Assembly (NCBI GenBank): GCA_934162265.1
Contig: CAKPHZ010000018.1
Location: 1 to 25,468 of the forward strand
Length of the DNA: 25,468 bases
From: an uncultured Bacilli bacterium
Lineage (GTDB): Bacteria > Bacillota_I > Bacilli_A > RF39 > UBA660
Direction of reading: 5' to 3'
Part shown: positions 8,961 through 17,142 of the stretch, in pieces
How the letters are laid out: every line of letters starts with the position of its first letter
Numbering within the stretch: position 1 is the first letter of the stretch
Translations under genes and position numbers: made by a program
The notes under the pieces: model-generated
What the model was told of the DNA's origin: nothing
Seen by the model: the letters and a program-made list of their open reading frames with translations, nothing else
Databases searched by the model: none

Positions 8961-9494
8961 GTGAATGTTTTTTTTACTTGTGTTTTAATTGGAATTAGTT
9001 TATCGATGGATGCTTTTTCTTTAGCGTTGCTTTATGGTACATATGGTTTATCGAAAAAAGATGAGTTAATGTTATCGACAATTGTGGGGCTTTTTCATTT
9101 TTTTATGCCTCTTATTGGTCTTTTGTTTGGAAATGTAATTTTTCGTTATTTAGTAGTAGATTCTAATTTTGTTGTGGGTATTATTTTTGGATTACTTGGG
9201 ATAGAGATGTTTATTTCTAGTTTTCGTAGTGAGGAAGTTAAAATACTGATAGGGTTTGTTCCTTTTTTACTATTTGGACTTTCGGTTAGTATTGATAGTC
9301 TGACTACAGGTATTGGTTTATCTTCGATTAGTGATAATTATTTGATGGTATCTAGTATTTTTATGTTTTTTAGTGCTTTTTTTACTTATTTGGGATTAAA
9401 GTTAGGTGGATTTTTGAGTGATAAGTTTGGGAAAGTTGCTACGATGTTTGGTGGTAGTTTAATGATATTTTTAGCTTTTTTCTATATTTTTTGA
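8961..9494 (+). CDS. mntP: MntP-family manganese efflux membrane protein
   Basis: The 177-residue protein is almost wholly hydrophobic with about six membrane spans. It carries the two inverted-repeat acidic motifs of this family: SMDAFSLAL (15-23) and SVSIDSLTTGI (about 108-118). MntP exports Mn2+; the related YtaF sporulation membrane proteins are an alternative. MntP is preferred because of size and because mntP (ywlD) lies close downstream of prfA, prmC and spoIIR in B. subtilis. The start is GTG: an ATG just upstream is followed by TTG TGA, and TAGGTGA ends eight bases before the GTG. The gene follows spoIIR by 46 bases with no terminator between, so cotranscription is likely. Confidence 0.8.
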   Translation: MNVFFTCVLIGISLSMDAFSLALLYGTYGLSKKDELMLSTIVGLFHFFMPLIGLLFGNVIFRYLVVDSNFVVGIIFGLLGIEMFISSFRSEEVKILIGFVPFLLFGLSVSIDSLTTGIGLSSISDNYLMVSSIFMFFSAFFTYLGLKLGGFLSDKFGKVATMFGGSLMIFLAFFYIF

Positions 9495-9611
9495 TGAGTA
9501 ATGGTGTATTTATGATGAATTATCTTTTTTCTAGAAAAGATGATTTTGAGGGATTTAATCTTGTTAAGTATTATTTGTAAATCTAAAATGATTAAGTGTA
9601 AAGTTATTGTA

Positions 9612-9669
9612 AAAGTCAGGTAATTTTTAACTTATGGTGGTACAATTAAGTTAGAAATTTGACTTTTTT
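9612..9669 (+). terminator. Long intrinsic terminator before murA
   Basis: AAAAGTCA (9612-9619) pairs with TGACTTTT (9660-9667). Inside it, TTTTTAACTTA pairs with TAAGTTAGAAA. A run of T follows. It probably ends the spoIIR-mntP transcript. Confidence 0.75.
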
Positions 9670-9762
9670 TTTCGGTTTTGATACCATATTATAAACTTTA
9701 TTAAAAATGGTGTGTGAACTTTGTTTTATAAGTTTATATATAATAAGATAGGAGTGATGAAT

Positions 9763-11016
9763 ATGTCTAAAATTGTTGTTCATGGTGGCTATTCTTTGTC
9801 TGGTGAAATTTGTGTAGGTGGTGCTAAAAATAGTGCTGTTGCTTTGATACCAGCTTCAATTTTGTGCGGAGAAGAGGTTTTTTTGAAGAATGTTCCTAAT
9901 ATTAGTGATATTGGGGCATTGGAAGATATTTTAAATTCTTTAGGATGTGAGGTTTCTAGAGGAAATCATAGTCTTAAGATAGATAGTAGTTGTATGGTAA
10001 ATGCGGTTATTCCTTGTGATTTGTCTTCTAAACTTCGGGCTTCTTATTATTTTATGGGGGCTTTACTTGGAAAATATAAGCGGGTTAAAATGTGTTTTCC
10101 TGGGGGATGTTCTATTGGGGAAAGGCCAATTAATTTGCATTTGAAAGGATTTGAAAAACTGGGGGCTACTGTTTTAGAAGAGGATGGTAATTTTACGATT
10201 TATGCGGATAAGTTAATTGGGGATGATATCTTTTTAGATGTTCCTAGTGTTGGGGCTACGATTAATATTATGTTAGCTGCAGTTCTTGCTAAAGGGAAAA
10301 CGGTTATTGATAATGCGGCTAGAGAGCCTCATATTGTTGATGTTGCGAATATGCTTAATCAGATGGGTGCTAAGATTAGTGGTCAAGGTACTAGTAAGAT
10401 AGAGATTATTGGTGTGGATTCACTTCATGGTACAGAATATTCTGTTGTTCCTGATATGATTGAGGCTGGTACTTATGTAATTATTGCTTCTTTATTAGGA
10501 AAAGGTCTTAAGGTTAGTGGTCTTGTTCCTGAACATATAGAAAGTTTGACTTCTAAATTAGAAGAGGCTGGTGTTCATTTGAAGGTTGGAAAGAATTTTA
10601 TTCAGGTAGATGAAGTGTCTGATTATCATTCTATTGATATTAAAACTATGGGATATCCTGGATTTCCGACGGATTTGCAGCAAGTTTTGGTTCCTTTTTT
10701 GGTTAGTTGTTCTGGTACTAGTCATATTGAAGAGACAATGTATGAGAATCGTTTTATGAATGTTCCTGATACGGTGAAGATGGGGGCTAATATTCAGGTG
10801 AATGATGCACAGTTTGCTACGATATATGGGAAAAGTGAATTAGTAGGAAAGAAGGTAGAAGCTACCGATTTGCGAGGTGGTGCTTCTATGATAATTTGTG
10901 GTTTGATTGCTGAGGGAACAACGGTAATTACTAATGTTGGTCATATTTTGAGAGGATATGAGGATATTGTTGGTAAGTTAAAAAAAGTGGGCGCACATAT
11001 TGAAATAGAAGAGTGA
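9763..11016 (+). CDS. murA: UDP-N-acetylglucosamine 1-carboxyvinyltransferase MurA
   Basis: MurA transfers enolpyruvate from PEP to UDP-GlcNAc, the first committed step of peptidoglycan synthesis, in the cytoplasm. The 417-residue length is standard. K22 and N23 in GGAKNSAVAL, the catalytic loop Cys116 in PGGCSIGERP, and the conserved GFPTDLQ segment near 300 are present; the Cys makes it the fosfomycin-sensitive type. ATG 9763 is preferred over the in-frame ATG at 9757 because GGAG (9751-9754) is eight bases away, against two; a TTG at 9721 has no ribosome site. TATAAT at 9739-9744 may be a -10, but no good -35 accompanies it. Confidence 0.95.
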   Translation: MSKIVVHGGYSLSGEICVGGAKNSAVALIPASILCGEEVFLKNVPNISDIGALEDILNSLGCEVSRGNHSLKIDSSCMVNAVIPCDLSSKLRASYYFMGALLGKYKRVKMCFPGGCSIGERPINLHLKGFEKLGATVLEEDGNFTIYADKLIGDDIFLDVPSVGATINIMLAAVLAKGKTVIDNAAREPHIVDVANMLNQMGAKISGQGTSKIEIIGVDSLHGTEYSVVPDMIEAGTYVIIASLLGKGLKVSGLVPEHIESLTSKLEEAGVHLKVGKNFIQVDEVSDYHSIDIKTMGYPGFPTDLQQVLVPFLVSCSGTSHIEETMYENRFMNVPDTVKMGANIQVNDAQFATIYGKSELVGKKVEATDLRGGASMIICGLIAEGTTVITNVGHILRGYEDIVGKLKKVGAHIEIEE

Positions 11017-11184
11017 AAAAGAAATTTTTTTGCAGATATTATGGAGTGATTGTTGTAGTAGATAGAATAGGTTTATATTGTGATTGATGAATATTTTAAA
11101 AAGTAAAAGTTAATTTGGAAGAGTCTTTTAGTATTTTTTATAACCAAAAATGAAGTTGTTCATAAATTATTTTAGGTGATATTT

Positions 11185-11499
11185 ATGAATAATAACGATT
11201 TAGTAGGAATTGTAATTGATCCTGGTCATGGTGGTGAGGATAGTGGTGCTATTGGGAATAATCAATATGAGAAGGATTATACTTTGAAAATTTCTAAATA
11301 TATGTATGATAGATTGAGAGAACTGGGGGTTCCTGTAACTTTAACGAGAGATACAGATGTGACATTGACACCGATGGAGAGGGTTAATAGAATTCTGTCT
11401 GCTTATGGGGATGATCCTAATGTGATTGTAATATCTAATCACTTAAATGCAGGAGGTGGAACATCGTTTTATGTGATTAATTCAAGTACAGGTGTATAA
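11185..11499 (+). pseudogene. 5' fragment of an N-acetylmuramoyl-L-alanine amidase gene (split by the element)
   Basis: This is the N-terminal half of an Amidase_3 zinc hydrolase, which cuts the bond between MurNAc and the peptide stem. It contains IDPGHGG with the first zinc His, the metal-binding Glu in EKDYTLKIS, and the second His in ISNHLNAGGG. The host sequence ends at 11459 after codon 91. From there the element supplies 13 foreign codons (T S F Y V ...) and a stop. The catalytic Glu lies in the other fragment at 24235-25177, so this half alone should be inactive. ATG 11185 follows AGGTGA (11174-11179); the GTG at 11176 lies inside that ribosome site. No signal peptide is present. Joined to the 3' fragment it makes a 405-residue protein. 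Confidence 0.93.
11452..11479 (+). other. attL: core GGAGGTGG plus one attP arm
   Basis: The core (11452-11459) overlaps the conserved Gly-Gly-Gly codons of the amidase. Ten bases later lies TATGTGATTA (11470-11479), the exact reverse complement of the arm at the right junction. The two half sites are equidistant from the core. Confidence 0.88.
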
Positions 11500-11511
11500 C
11501 TAGAGTTAAGC

Positions 11512-11523
11512 CCTTGATTTTAC
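11512..11523 (+). repeat. Outer subterminal inverted repeat, left copy
   Basis: CCTTGATTTTAC is the perfect reverse complement of the sequence at 24181-24192. It lies 52 bases from the core, while the right copy lies 34 bases away, so it is not part of the symmetric attP. It could bind a directionality factor or another accessory protein. Confidence 0.6.
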
Positions 11524-11541
11524 ACACATTTAAGAAGTTAG

Positions 11542-11568
11542 AGTCTATTTAAAAAATAGGCTTTTTAT
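11542..11568 (+). terminator. Intrinsic terminator at the left end of the element
   Basis: AGTCTATTT and AAATAGGCT pair with one G-U, followed by TTTTATT. It would stop transcription entering from the interrupted amidase and murA side. Confidence 0.7.
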
Positions 11569-11593
11569 TATGTTAAAAAGAAAGGGTGACATT

Positions 11594-12328
11594 ATGTCTG
11601 TGTTTAGAGTAGAAAAAAATAACAATTATACTGTTATGGCAAATTACCATTTAAGAGATAAAGAATTATCGTTTAAAGCTAAAGGTTTATTATCATATAT
11701 GCTTAGTTTACCTGAGGATTGGGATTATTCATTAAATGGACTCGCTAGAGTTAGTAAAGAAGGTATTAAAGCAATAAAGAACATTATAAATGAATTAAAA
11801 GAGAAAGGATATTTGAAAATAAATAGGTTAAGGAAAGAAAATGGACAATATCAATATGAATATTTAATTAGGGAGATACCTGAAGGAATAGAACCAGAGT
11901 ACCAAAAAGGATATGTCGTTAAAGGAAAGTCCGAAAAGGGCATACAAATAAATACTAATAAACAAAATACTAAAGAACAAATAGATAAAGAAGACAAAAG
12001 TAAAAAATCTTCTTTTTTTAGTGCTTTAAATAGCTTGACAAAGATAATAATAAAAGAAAATTATATAAGTGAGTATGATGCTGAATTATTTAAATACAAT
12101 AATTTATTTGAAGAACTTATAAAAAAATATGACTATGAAGTCATATTAAAAATCACGTGGTATATTATTTGTCATATTACTGATAACAAGTTTTTAGACG
12201 AAGAAGGTAACTTAATAGAAAATAAATTTGGTTATTTTAAAATATCTATGTTAAATAATATTAATAAACTTATTAATAATGAAATAAAATGGAATTATGA
12301 TATTGGATGGTTTGAAGATGAAATATAA
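11594..12328 (+). CDS. Winged-helix (HTH_36-like) replication or regulatory protein
   Basis: Residues 1-80 resemble the winged-helix proteins found at the start of phage and plasmid replication modules. MSVFRVEKNNNYTVMANYHL is followed by LSFKAKGLLSYMLSLPEDWDYSLNGLARVSKEG (a helix-turn-helix) and a wing ending KGYLKINRLRKENGQYQYEY. The middle is a charged linker, and the C-terminal ~100 residues resemble the partner-binding part of such proteins. ATG 11594 follows AAAGGGTGA; the upstream in-frame ATG at 11570 lies in the terminator tail. The gene converges on the qatC-like gene with only seven bases between and no terminator. It may initiate replication of an excised circle or act as a regulator; neither can be shown from sequence. 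Confidence 0.7.
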   Translation: MSVFRVEKNNNYTVMANYHLRDKELSFKAKGLLSYMLSLPEDWDYSLNGLARVSKEGIKAIKNIINELKEKGYLKINRLRKENGQYQYEYLIREIPEGIEPEYQKGYVVKGKSEKGIQINTNKQNTKEQIDKEDKSKKSSFFSALNSLTKIIIKENYISEYDAELFKYNNLFEELIKKYDYEVILKITWYIICHITDNKFLDEEGNLIENKFGYFKISMLNNINKLINNEIKWNYDIGWFEDEI

Positions 12329-12335
12329 AACAATG

Positions 12336-13631
12336 TTATTTATCTAATGCGTCAATATATTCATTTATTTCTTGTGAAAATTTAGAAAGCATATTATTAT
12401 ATTTTTGCATATAATCTATTTCGTTAAAGTATTTAGGGTGTAAATTTAAATACTTAAATATTTCACCATTATCAATATTCTTTTTAAATAGTTTATAATA
12501 TTCAATCAATGATTTTTTTTCGATGTATCTATATTTACATAGGTCCTTGATATATTTTTCTTCAGTACTTAATCCAGTTTTGGTTTCATATTTTACAAGA
12601 TTATTAAAATCAAATAAGTTACTGGGAACTATGTAGTCTACATCTAAACCATTTTTTGTTGAATTAAACAATGATATTTGTCTAAGTAAACATGCTGCGC
12701 ATATACCACAATGGCAGTATCCTTGTTCATTATGGTTGAAGAATGCTTTAGAGGCTGGCATTTTTGAGCAAGTTTTTGTGTTTTTGATTAATGAATTCCA
12801 CTGGTTAGGTATTAAATTTACAACATCTTTTTTAGTAAGAAAATTAAATGGATTTATTATTTCTATATCAAGGTCTAATACTTTAAGTATACTATTAACT
12901 AAAAATAGTGTTTTTGGATGAGTTGTTCTAGTTACTTTTCTTCGAAAGTAAAAAGTGGGATTTAATGTCATGATTCCATTTTCATATATTTTTATTTTAT
13001 GTATGTTATAATAATCTGCATAAATAAAACATGAAGCAAGAAAAATTAAAGATCGAGTTCTTTGAGTTAAATGAGTTTTAAAATCTAGATTTTGTTTATC
13101 TATAATTACGTGAGAACTATTAGTGCAAATATTTGAAATATAATTATTATATGAAAACTTTGCTTTGTTTTTTTCGATTTTATTTGTAGCATAAGTTATA
13201 AAAATAGTGTTATTGTTAGTTTCTTGTGCTGCGCCTGCTAAAGCATCTAATCCTCCAGATAATAATGCTATACTATCATATTGTGGCTCAAAAGAAAGTT
13301 GTGTGTTTTTTAAAATGCATTTTTCTTTTTTACACTTTGAAAAAGTGATATTCCAAGTTTCTCCATTTGTCATGAATTTTATTAGATTGTTTATTAAAGG
13401 AATTATTTTATTAAACTTTTCTATGTTATTTACAGGAATATTTAATGAAATTACATTATTGCTATCTTCATTTCTATGTGTGTAAAAGTCGTAATAACAT
13501 ATAGAATAGAAAGTATCAATTAAATCTAATATTATAGTATTTTTATAGTTTGTTATATTTAATAAATTATCTTCATTAAAATGATCTTGATATGGATGTT
13601 TTTTGTATGTTTCAAAGTAACTTTTTTCCAT
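12336..13631 (-). CDS. qatC: QatC-like QueC-family protein of antiphage defence
   Basis: QueC makes 7-cyano-7-deazaguanine by an ATP-dependent reaction. QatC is the QueC-like subunit of the Qat defence system. The ATP-binding PP-loop is SGGLDALAGA (125-134), and a zinc site is formed by C288 with C308, C311 and C314 in CGICAACLLRQ. An N-terminal extension of about 115 residues and a C-terminal helical extension distinguish it from housekeeping QueC (about 220-240 residues) and fit QatC/Cap9-type defence proteins. None of the other queuosine genes (queD, queE, queF) is nearby. It follows the QatB-like gene by three bases and is probably translationally coupled. The symbol rests on motifs and partner, not on alignment. 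Confidence 0.75.
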   Translation of the reverse strand: MEKSYFETYKKHPYQDHFNEDNLLNITNYKNTIILDLIDTFYSICYYDFYTHRNEDSNNVISLNIPVNNIEKFNKIIPLINNLIKFMTNGETWNITFSKCKKEKCILKNTQLSFEPQYDSIALLSGGLDALAGAAQETNNNTIFITYATNKIEKNKAKFSYNNYISNICTNSSHVIIDKQNLDFKTHLTQRTRSLIFLASCFIYADYYNIHKIKIYENGIMTLNPTFYFRRKVTRTTHPKTLFLVNSILKVLDLDIEIINPFNFLTKKDVVNLIPNQWNSLIKNTKTCSKMPASKAFFNHNEQGYCHCGICAACLLRQISLFNSTKNGLDVDYIVPSNLFDFNNLVKYETKTGLSTEEKYIKDLCKYRYIEKKSLIEYYKLFKKNIDNGEIFKYLNLHPKYFNEIDYMQKYNNMLSKFSQEINEYIDALDK

Positions 13632-13634
13632 AGA

Positions 13635-14288
13635 TTATATTTTTAATCCTCTCAAAATAAGTGTACCAATATTACGAAGTTGTTTTTTTAAGAAAGATTC
13701 ATCTTCTTTAGCTTCGACAATTAATTGATAATCGGTATATGAAAAGCTTTCATTTAATGCTTCATTTACTTGACTTTTAATCTTATTTTTACATTCTTTA
13801 TCATCCATAACATTTGTACTACTTGCTAATTCTTCAAACATAATTTTTTCAAATTGTTCTGTATAATATTCTGCTAATAAATCTTTAATTACAATATAAG
13901 CATTTTTAAAATATTCTATTGGAGAGTTTTCGTTATACAAAATATTCATAATAGTTTGTTTTAACAACGGGTCTTCATCTAAACACAACTTATCAGCAAT
14001 GCATTCAACTTTTTCGATTTGTGTTAGTTCATTGAAGTTATAAATATCAAAATTAAAATTGCTATCAGCATTGATTTTTTGAGAAGTTGTTATAATTGTT
14101 GTAAGAGTTTTTATAAATCCAGTTGTGCAGGTAGCACCAATTATCGAATTTTTTAATCTTGATTTCCCTTTTGAAGGAAATAAGGCTTCTGAAATAATTC
14201 GATTAATACCTTCACCGGCAGAATTTATTTTATTTGTCTTTAAAATATCATGTATTTTTTTATTTGTTCTTCTTGTAGATGTTCCCAA
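13635..14288 (-). CDS. qatB: QatB-like protein with N-terminal Met-Gly-Thr-Ser
   Basis: The 217-residue protein begins at a TTG codon: AAGGTGA lies five bases upstream, and the resulting N terminus MGTSTRRTNKK matches the MGTS start I recall for QatB proteins. The ORF stays open for 31 more codons upstream, but those lack a ribosome site and run through the divergent promoter region. The body is alpha-helical in appearance, with a glycine-rich stretch GATCTTGFIKTLTTII (about 52-67) and acidic segments; no enzymatic motif is visible. Its stop is three bases from the QatC-like start. QatB has no established enzymatic role. The assignment rests mainly on the N terminus, size and adjacency to QatC. 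Confidence 0.6.
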   Translation of the reverse strand: MGTSTRRTNKKIHDILKTNKINSAGEGINRIISEALFPSKGKSRLKNSIIGATCTTGFIKTLTTIITTSQKINADSNFNFDIYNFNELTQIEKVECIADKLCLDEDPLLKQTIMNILYNENSPIEYFKNAYIVIKDLLAEYYTEQFEKIMFEELASSTNVMDDKECKNKIKSQVNEALNESFSYTDYQLIVEAKEDESFLKKQLRNIGTLILRGLKI

Positions 14289-14311
14289 AATATCACCTTC
14301 TTTGGCTATAT

Positions 14312-14353
14312 ATAATATCATAAAATAAAAAAAAGATAAATACGTGATATAAT
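14312..14353. promoter_or_regulatory. Divergent extended -10 promoters for qatBC and the DUF4238-type gene
   Basis: On the plus strand TGATATAAT (14345-14353) is an extended -10 about 17 bases before the DUF4238-type start. On the minus strand TGATATTAT (14320 down to 14312) is an extended -10 that would drive qatB. Neither has a good -35. The two lie within 45 bases, so the divergent units may be regulated together. Confidence 0.5.
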
Positions 14354-14369
14354 AATGTTGGTGGTTATT

Positions 14370-15428
14370 ATGATTGCACATATTGTACCTCAGGTTTATT
14401 TAAAATCTTGGAGTAACAAAACATCAAAAAATTCGGTATACGTATTTGATAGAGAAACTTTTGATTTTGAACCTAAAAATTTAGATGTTTTAAGCAAAAC
14501 TAACTTTCAAAAAAAAGATGAATATTTACTTAATATTGAAGATTGTTGTTTAGAAATCTACTCTAAATTATTTGATGAGTTATATGACAATTTAAAAAAT
14601 AAATATCAAATTCAATATAAAGATAGAATAATAGTTTCTTCTTATCAATTTAGAAACTATTGTCGAAATTTAGCAGTGTCTAGCCATGATTGGGTAATTG
14701 TCGATTTAAAAAGTAATTTAAGATATAAATATCGAGCATTTAGGGAAGAAGTAATACAATTATGGAACAATAATTTTCAAAGAGAAATAGAAGATTTTTT
14801 TTCTAAAAATTATGAAAATTCATGGGAAGATTTTGTATCTTATTTAAATGGGATAGAGTTAAATTTCCAAGAAAGAATGATTTCTCTAGATGATACCCAA
14901 AAAAATTTTATTATTGAATTTTTAGCAATTCAGCTTACTAGAAAATATACAAATTTTAATATGTTTAAACAAATAATAGAACACTATATGAGTATAATTG
15001 ATTCGAATACAAAGCTAGATGATTCTCTTGTTAAAAGATTATGGCTATCTGATATTTTCAAATTTATATTATATAAAGATGGTAATAACGAAAAATATGC
15101 GAATTGCGTTGTTAATTATATGATTAACCATTTAAAAAGCAGACATATTTCGTATGAATTATATATTTCTGAAAATATTGATTTTTTAACATCAGATAAT
15201 CCTATTTTTAGATATGAATCATCTGTTTCTAGTGAGGATGACTATATATATTTTCCAATAAATAGGAATATGTGTTTAGGTATTTGTTCAAAATCAACTG
15301 ATAATGATTTATTTAAATTTAAAAAAATATCATCAGTTGAAGTAAAAATAATAAATAATCTTATAATTGAAAATGCTGAAAAACATTTTATATGTTATGA
15401 CACTAACTATAAGGAAAAAACCATTTAA
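14370..15428 (+). CDS. DUF4238-type protein
   Basis: The N-terminal HIVPQVYLKSWS matches the HYVPQFYLKxF opening of DUF4238 proteins. The later elements TSDNPIFRYE (near 272-281) and FPINRNMCLGI (near 292-302) also fit that family. No reaction is established for it; members occur in accessory regions of bacterial genomes. The protein has 352 residues, no signal peptide and no membrane span. The start is ATG 14370, with GGTGG five bases upstream; the in-frame ATG at 14355 has no ribosome site. It is transcribed away from the QatBC-like pair across 81 bases and converges on the restriction gene. It could be an effector or partner of the QatBC-like pair; that is inference from position only. Confidence 0.6.
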   Translation: MIAHIVPQVYLKSWSNKTSKNSVYVFDRETFDFEPKNLDVLSKTNFQKKDEYLLNIEDCCLEIYSKLFDELYDNLKNKYQIQYKDRIIVSSYQFRNYCRNLAVSSHDWVIVDLKSNLRYKYRAFREEVIQLWNNNFQREIEDFFSKNYENSWEDFVSYLNGIELNFQERMISLDDTQKNFIIEFLAIQLTRKYTNFNMFKQIIEHYMSIIDSNTKLDDSLVKRLWLSDIFKFILYKDGNNEKYANCVVNYMINHLKSRHISYELYISENIDFLTSDNPIFRYESSVSSEDDYIYFPINRNMCLGICSKSTDNDLFKFKKISSVEVKIINNLIIENAEKHFICYDTNYKEKTI

Positions 15429-15515
15429 TCATTATAATATAGAAGTAATGTGTAAGAAATAAATATAATTATTTTAAATTTAATTATAATTTTATTCATA
15501 AGGTATGGTATAAAA

Positions 15516-15592
15516 ATGAGATATAAAATTTATATCTCATAATAAATAAGAATTACTTTTGTACCACAAATCATAAAAGTGTGATACAAAAG
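15516..15592. terminator. Two hairpins between convergent genes
   Basis: The first is a near-perfect palindrome around ATGAGATATAAA (15516-15540). The second pairs CTTTTGTACCACA (15556-15568) with TGTGATACAAAAG (15580-15592) with one mismatch, and sits four bases from the end of the restriction gene. They probably terminate both converging transcripts; T-runs are poor. Confidence 0.55.
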
Positions 15593-15596
15593 CAAA

Positions 15597-17039
15597 TTAA
15601 ATAAATTCTTTTAAGATTTCCTCTAAATATTTATTGTTTATCCAAAAACAATGTTTAGTATATTCATTTAGACCTGTAAAATTATCTTTAACTGGTAATG
15701 GTAATACGTCATCTGAATCTTGTCCATGCGGTCTTACATGACATACTTTATTTTCTTTCATACCAGGGAAATTAGTAACTCTTTTACCATCTTTTCTTAT
15801 AGTTTTAACAATATTTCCATTTAATATAACTTCCTTGGTTTTATCATACATATTTTTAACATTAGTTTCTATTAGATTTTGAGGCATGTTCCATAATTTT
15901 ATGCCCTTAAACACATAATCTTTATTATCTTTTTTAAACACAAAAAACATGTACTTTGTAGTTTCAAGCTCTTCTTTTATATCTGAATTTTCAAAATCTG
16001 TATTAGCAATATCAATAAAAGAAAAACAAGGGAAAGACATAGATTGTTCTATAGTTCCATCTTCTTCTACTCTTATTGTTTTTGGTACGATATTTGCTTT
16101 TTGAAATTCATCTGTTTTTCTTAAATTTGATTTAACATTAAACATTCTAGCTACTATCATACCATTTAAATTTTTAGCTGTTGTGTCAGGTTCAATATTA
16201 AGTTCTTGTATTAATTCTTTTTGAGTTTTATTTTTATATTTGTTTATTACATTATCAATAAAATCTGCAAATGTGTCTTTTGTATTTTTAAGAATTTTTT
16301 CTACATCTTCATAATTACCAATATATTTTCTAACAAGAGTAGTCATATAGGATTGTTTTAGGCAAAAAGCTCTTTGTTTAGCCATTATACTAGAACAAGG
16401 TTGAGGTCTTACGGTTTGACCATTTGTTCCCTTTGTACAAGCCCCTAAATACATTGTATCTGCTTCAGATAGTTCATGCGCTTTTCCTTCTTTGATTTTG
16501 TTTATAATAAATTCCCAGTCATTTATTATTGTTGGTAAATCTTCTTCAGGAAATGTAAATAGTTTTTCATGTGTAACCTTTAAATCCTTTTTTGGTACAT
16601 TAGGCTCAAATAAATACCAAATAATTTGTATTTTATTATTTTTATACCAAAAATGACTAGTATAAAAAGTATTTTTATATTCTTCCATATAGTTTATAAT
16701 ATTTAATACTAATCTTTCCTTTGCAGATAATGTATTATTTTTATTTCTTTTGTATGGAGTAACTTTAAGTTCTATCCCAGCTTTTTCAAAATCAGGAGCT
16801 GAGGTAGAGTTAATATCATAGTCATAAACATTCGTTTCAAAAGTATGTCCAAAATAAGCTTTATTTTCCTTCTTTTTCTTATTACCATATGGGACAGTAT
16901 CTTCCATAACGTAACTAGTTGTTTCTTCAAGATTATACTCTTTGTTTTTTGAGAACGTTTTCTCAATTTCGCTAAAAGATTTTCCTATTGTAGATTTAGC
17001 TAAAATTTGAATTTCCTGTTCTGTGTAATTTTTTGCCAT
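15597..17039 (-). CDS. Sau3AI-like type II restriction endonuclease (predicted GATC)
   Basis: The predicted activity is double-strand cleavage at GATC. The N-terminal half carries the MutH/Sau3AI catalytic pattern D83, E90, K92 in SAPDFEKAGIELKVTPYKR, with the same D-x6-E-x-K spacing as MutH. The 480-residue length is close to the 489 I recall for Sau3AI, which consists of two MutH-like domains with the second acting in DNA binding; the C-terminal half here would be that domain. The gene is divergent from a cytosine-5 methyltransferase whose length (412) equals my recollection of M.Sau3AI. The ribosome site GGGAG lies six bases before the ATG. Specificity is inferred from family and partner. 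Confidence 0.85.
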   Translation of the reverse strand: MAKNYTEQEIQILAKSTIGKSFSEIEKTFSKNKEYNLEETTSYVMEDTVPYGNKKKKENKAYFGHTFETNVYDYDINSTSAPDFEKAGIELKVTPYKRNKNNTLSAKERLVLNIINYMEEYKNTFYTSHFWYKNNKIQIIWYLFEPNVPKKDLKVTHEKLFTFPEEDLPTIINDWEFIINKIKEGKAHELSEADTMYLGACTKGTNGQTVRPQPCSSIMAKQRAFCLKQSYMTTLVRKYIGNYEDVEKILKNTKDTFADFIDNVINKYKNKTQKELIQELNIEPDTTAKNLNGMIVARMFNVKSNLRKTDEFQKANIVPKTIRVEEDGTIEQSMSFPCFSFIDIANTDFENSDIKEELETTKYMFFVFKKDNKDYVFKGIKLWNMPQNLIETNVKNMYDKTKEVILNGNIVKTIRKDGKRVTNFPGMKENKVCHVRPHGQDSDDVLPLPVKDNFTGLNEYTKHCFWINNKYLEEILKEFI

Positions 17040-17100
17040 AAAATACTCCCTTCGATCTTGTTTTTTATTTAAAAAAAGTATAAAATATATATAGTGATTG

Positions 17101-17129
17101 TTGATCTTTTTTTAAAAATAATTTATAAT
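17101..17129 (+). promoter_or_regulatory. Methyltransferase promoter P1 with GATC in its -35
   Basis: TTGATC (17101-17106), 17 bases, TATAAT (17124-17129). The -35 hexamer contains the predicted R-M target GATC (17103-17106). A 12-base direct repeat GTTGATCTTTTT starts at 17100 and recurs at 17142. Confidence 0.65.
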
Positions 17130-17142
17130 TAATATAAAGATG

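Noticed and set aside
9633..9645. TGGTGGTAC in the hairpin before murA, resembling a T-box core
   Set aside because: It lacks the following CCGCG-like bases and any stem I or specifier region. It is the loop of an ordinary terminator.
11143..11169. AC, 16 bases, CATAAATTA upstream of the amidase, matching a sigma-K promoter
   Set aside because: Transcription would begin at about 11176, inside the Shine-Dalgarno sequence AGGTGA, leaving almost no leader. The match is easily obtained by chance in such AT-rich DNA, so it is not used as evidence for sporulation control.
14289..14381. Upstream extension of the QatB-like ORF by 31 codons, with a hydrophobic stretch
   Set aside because: It has no ribosome site, overlaps the divergent promoters and the DUF4238-type start, and the TTG start has an excellent Shine-Dalgarno and a sensible N terminus.
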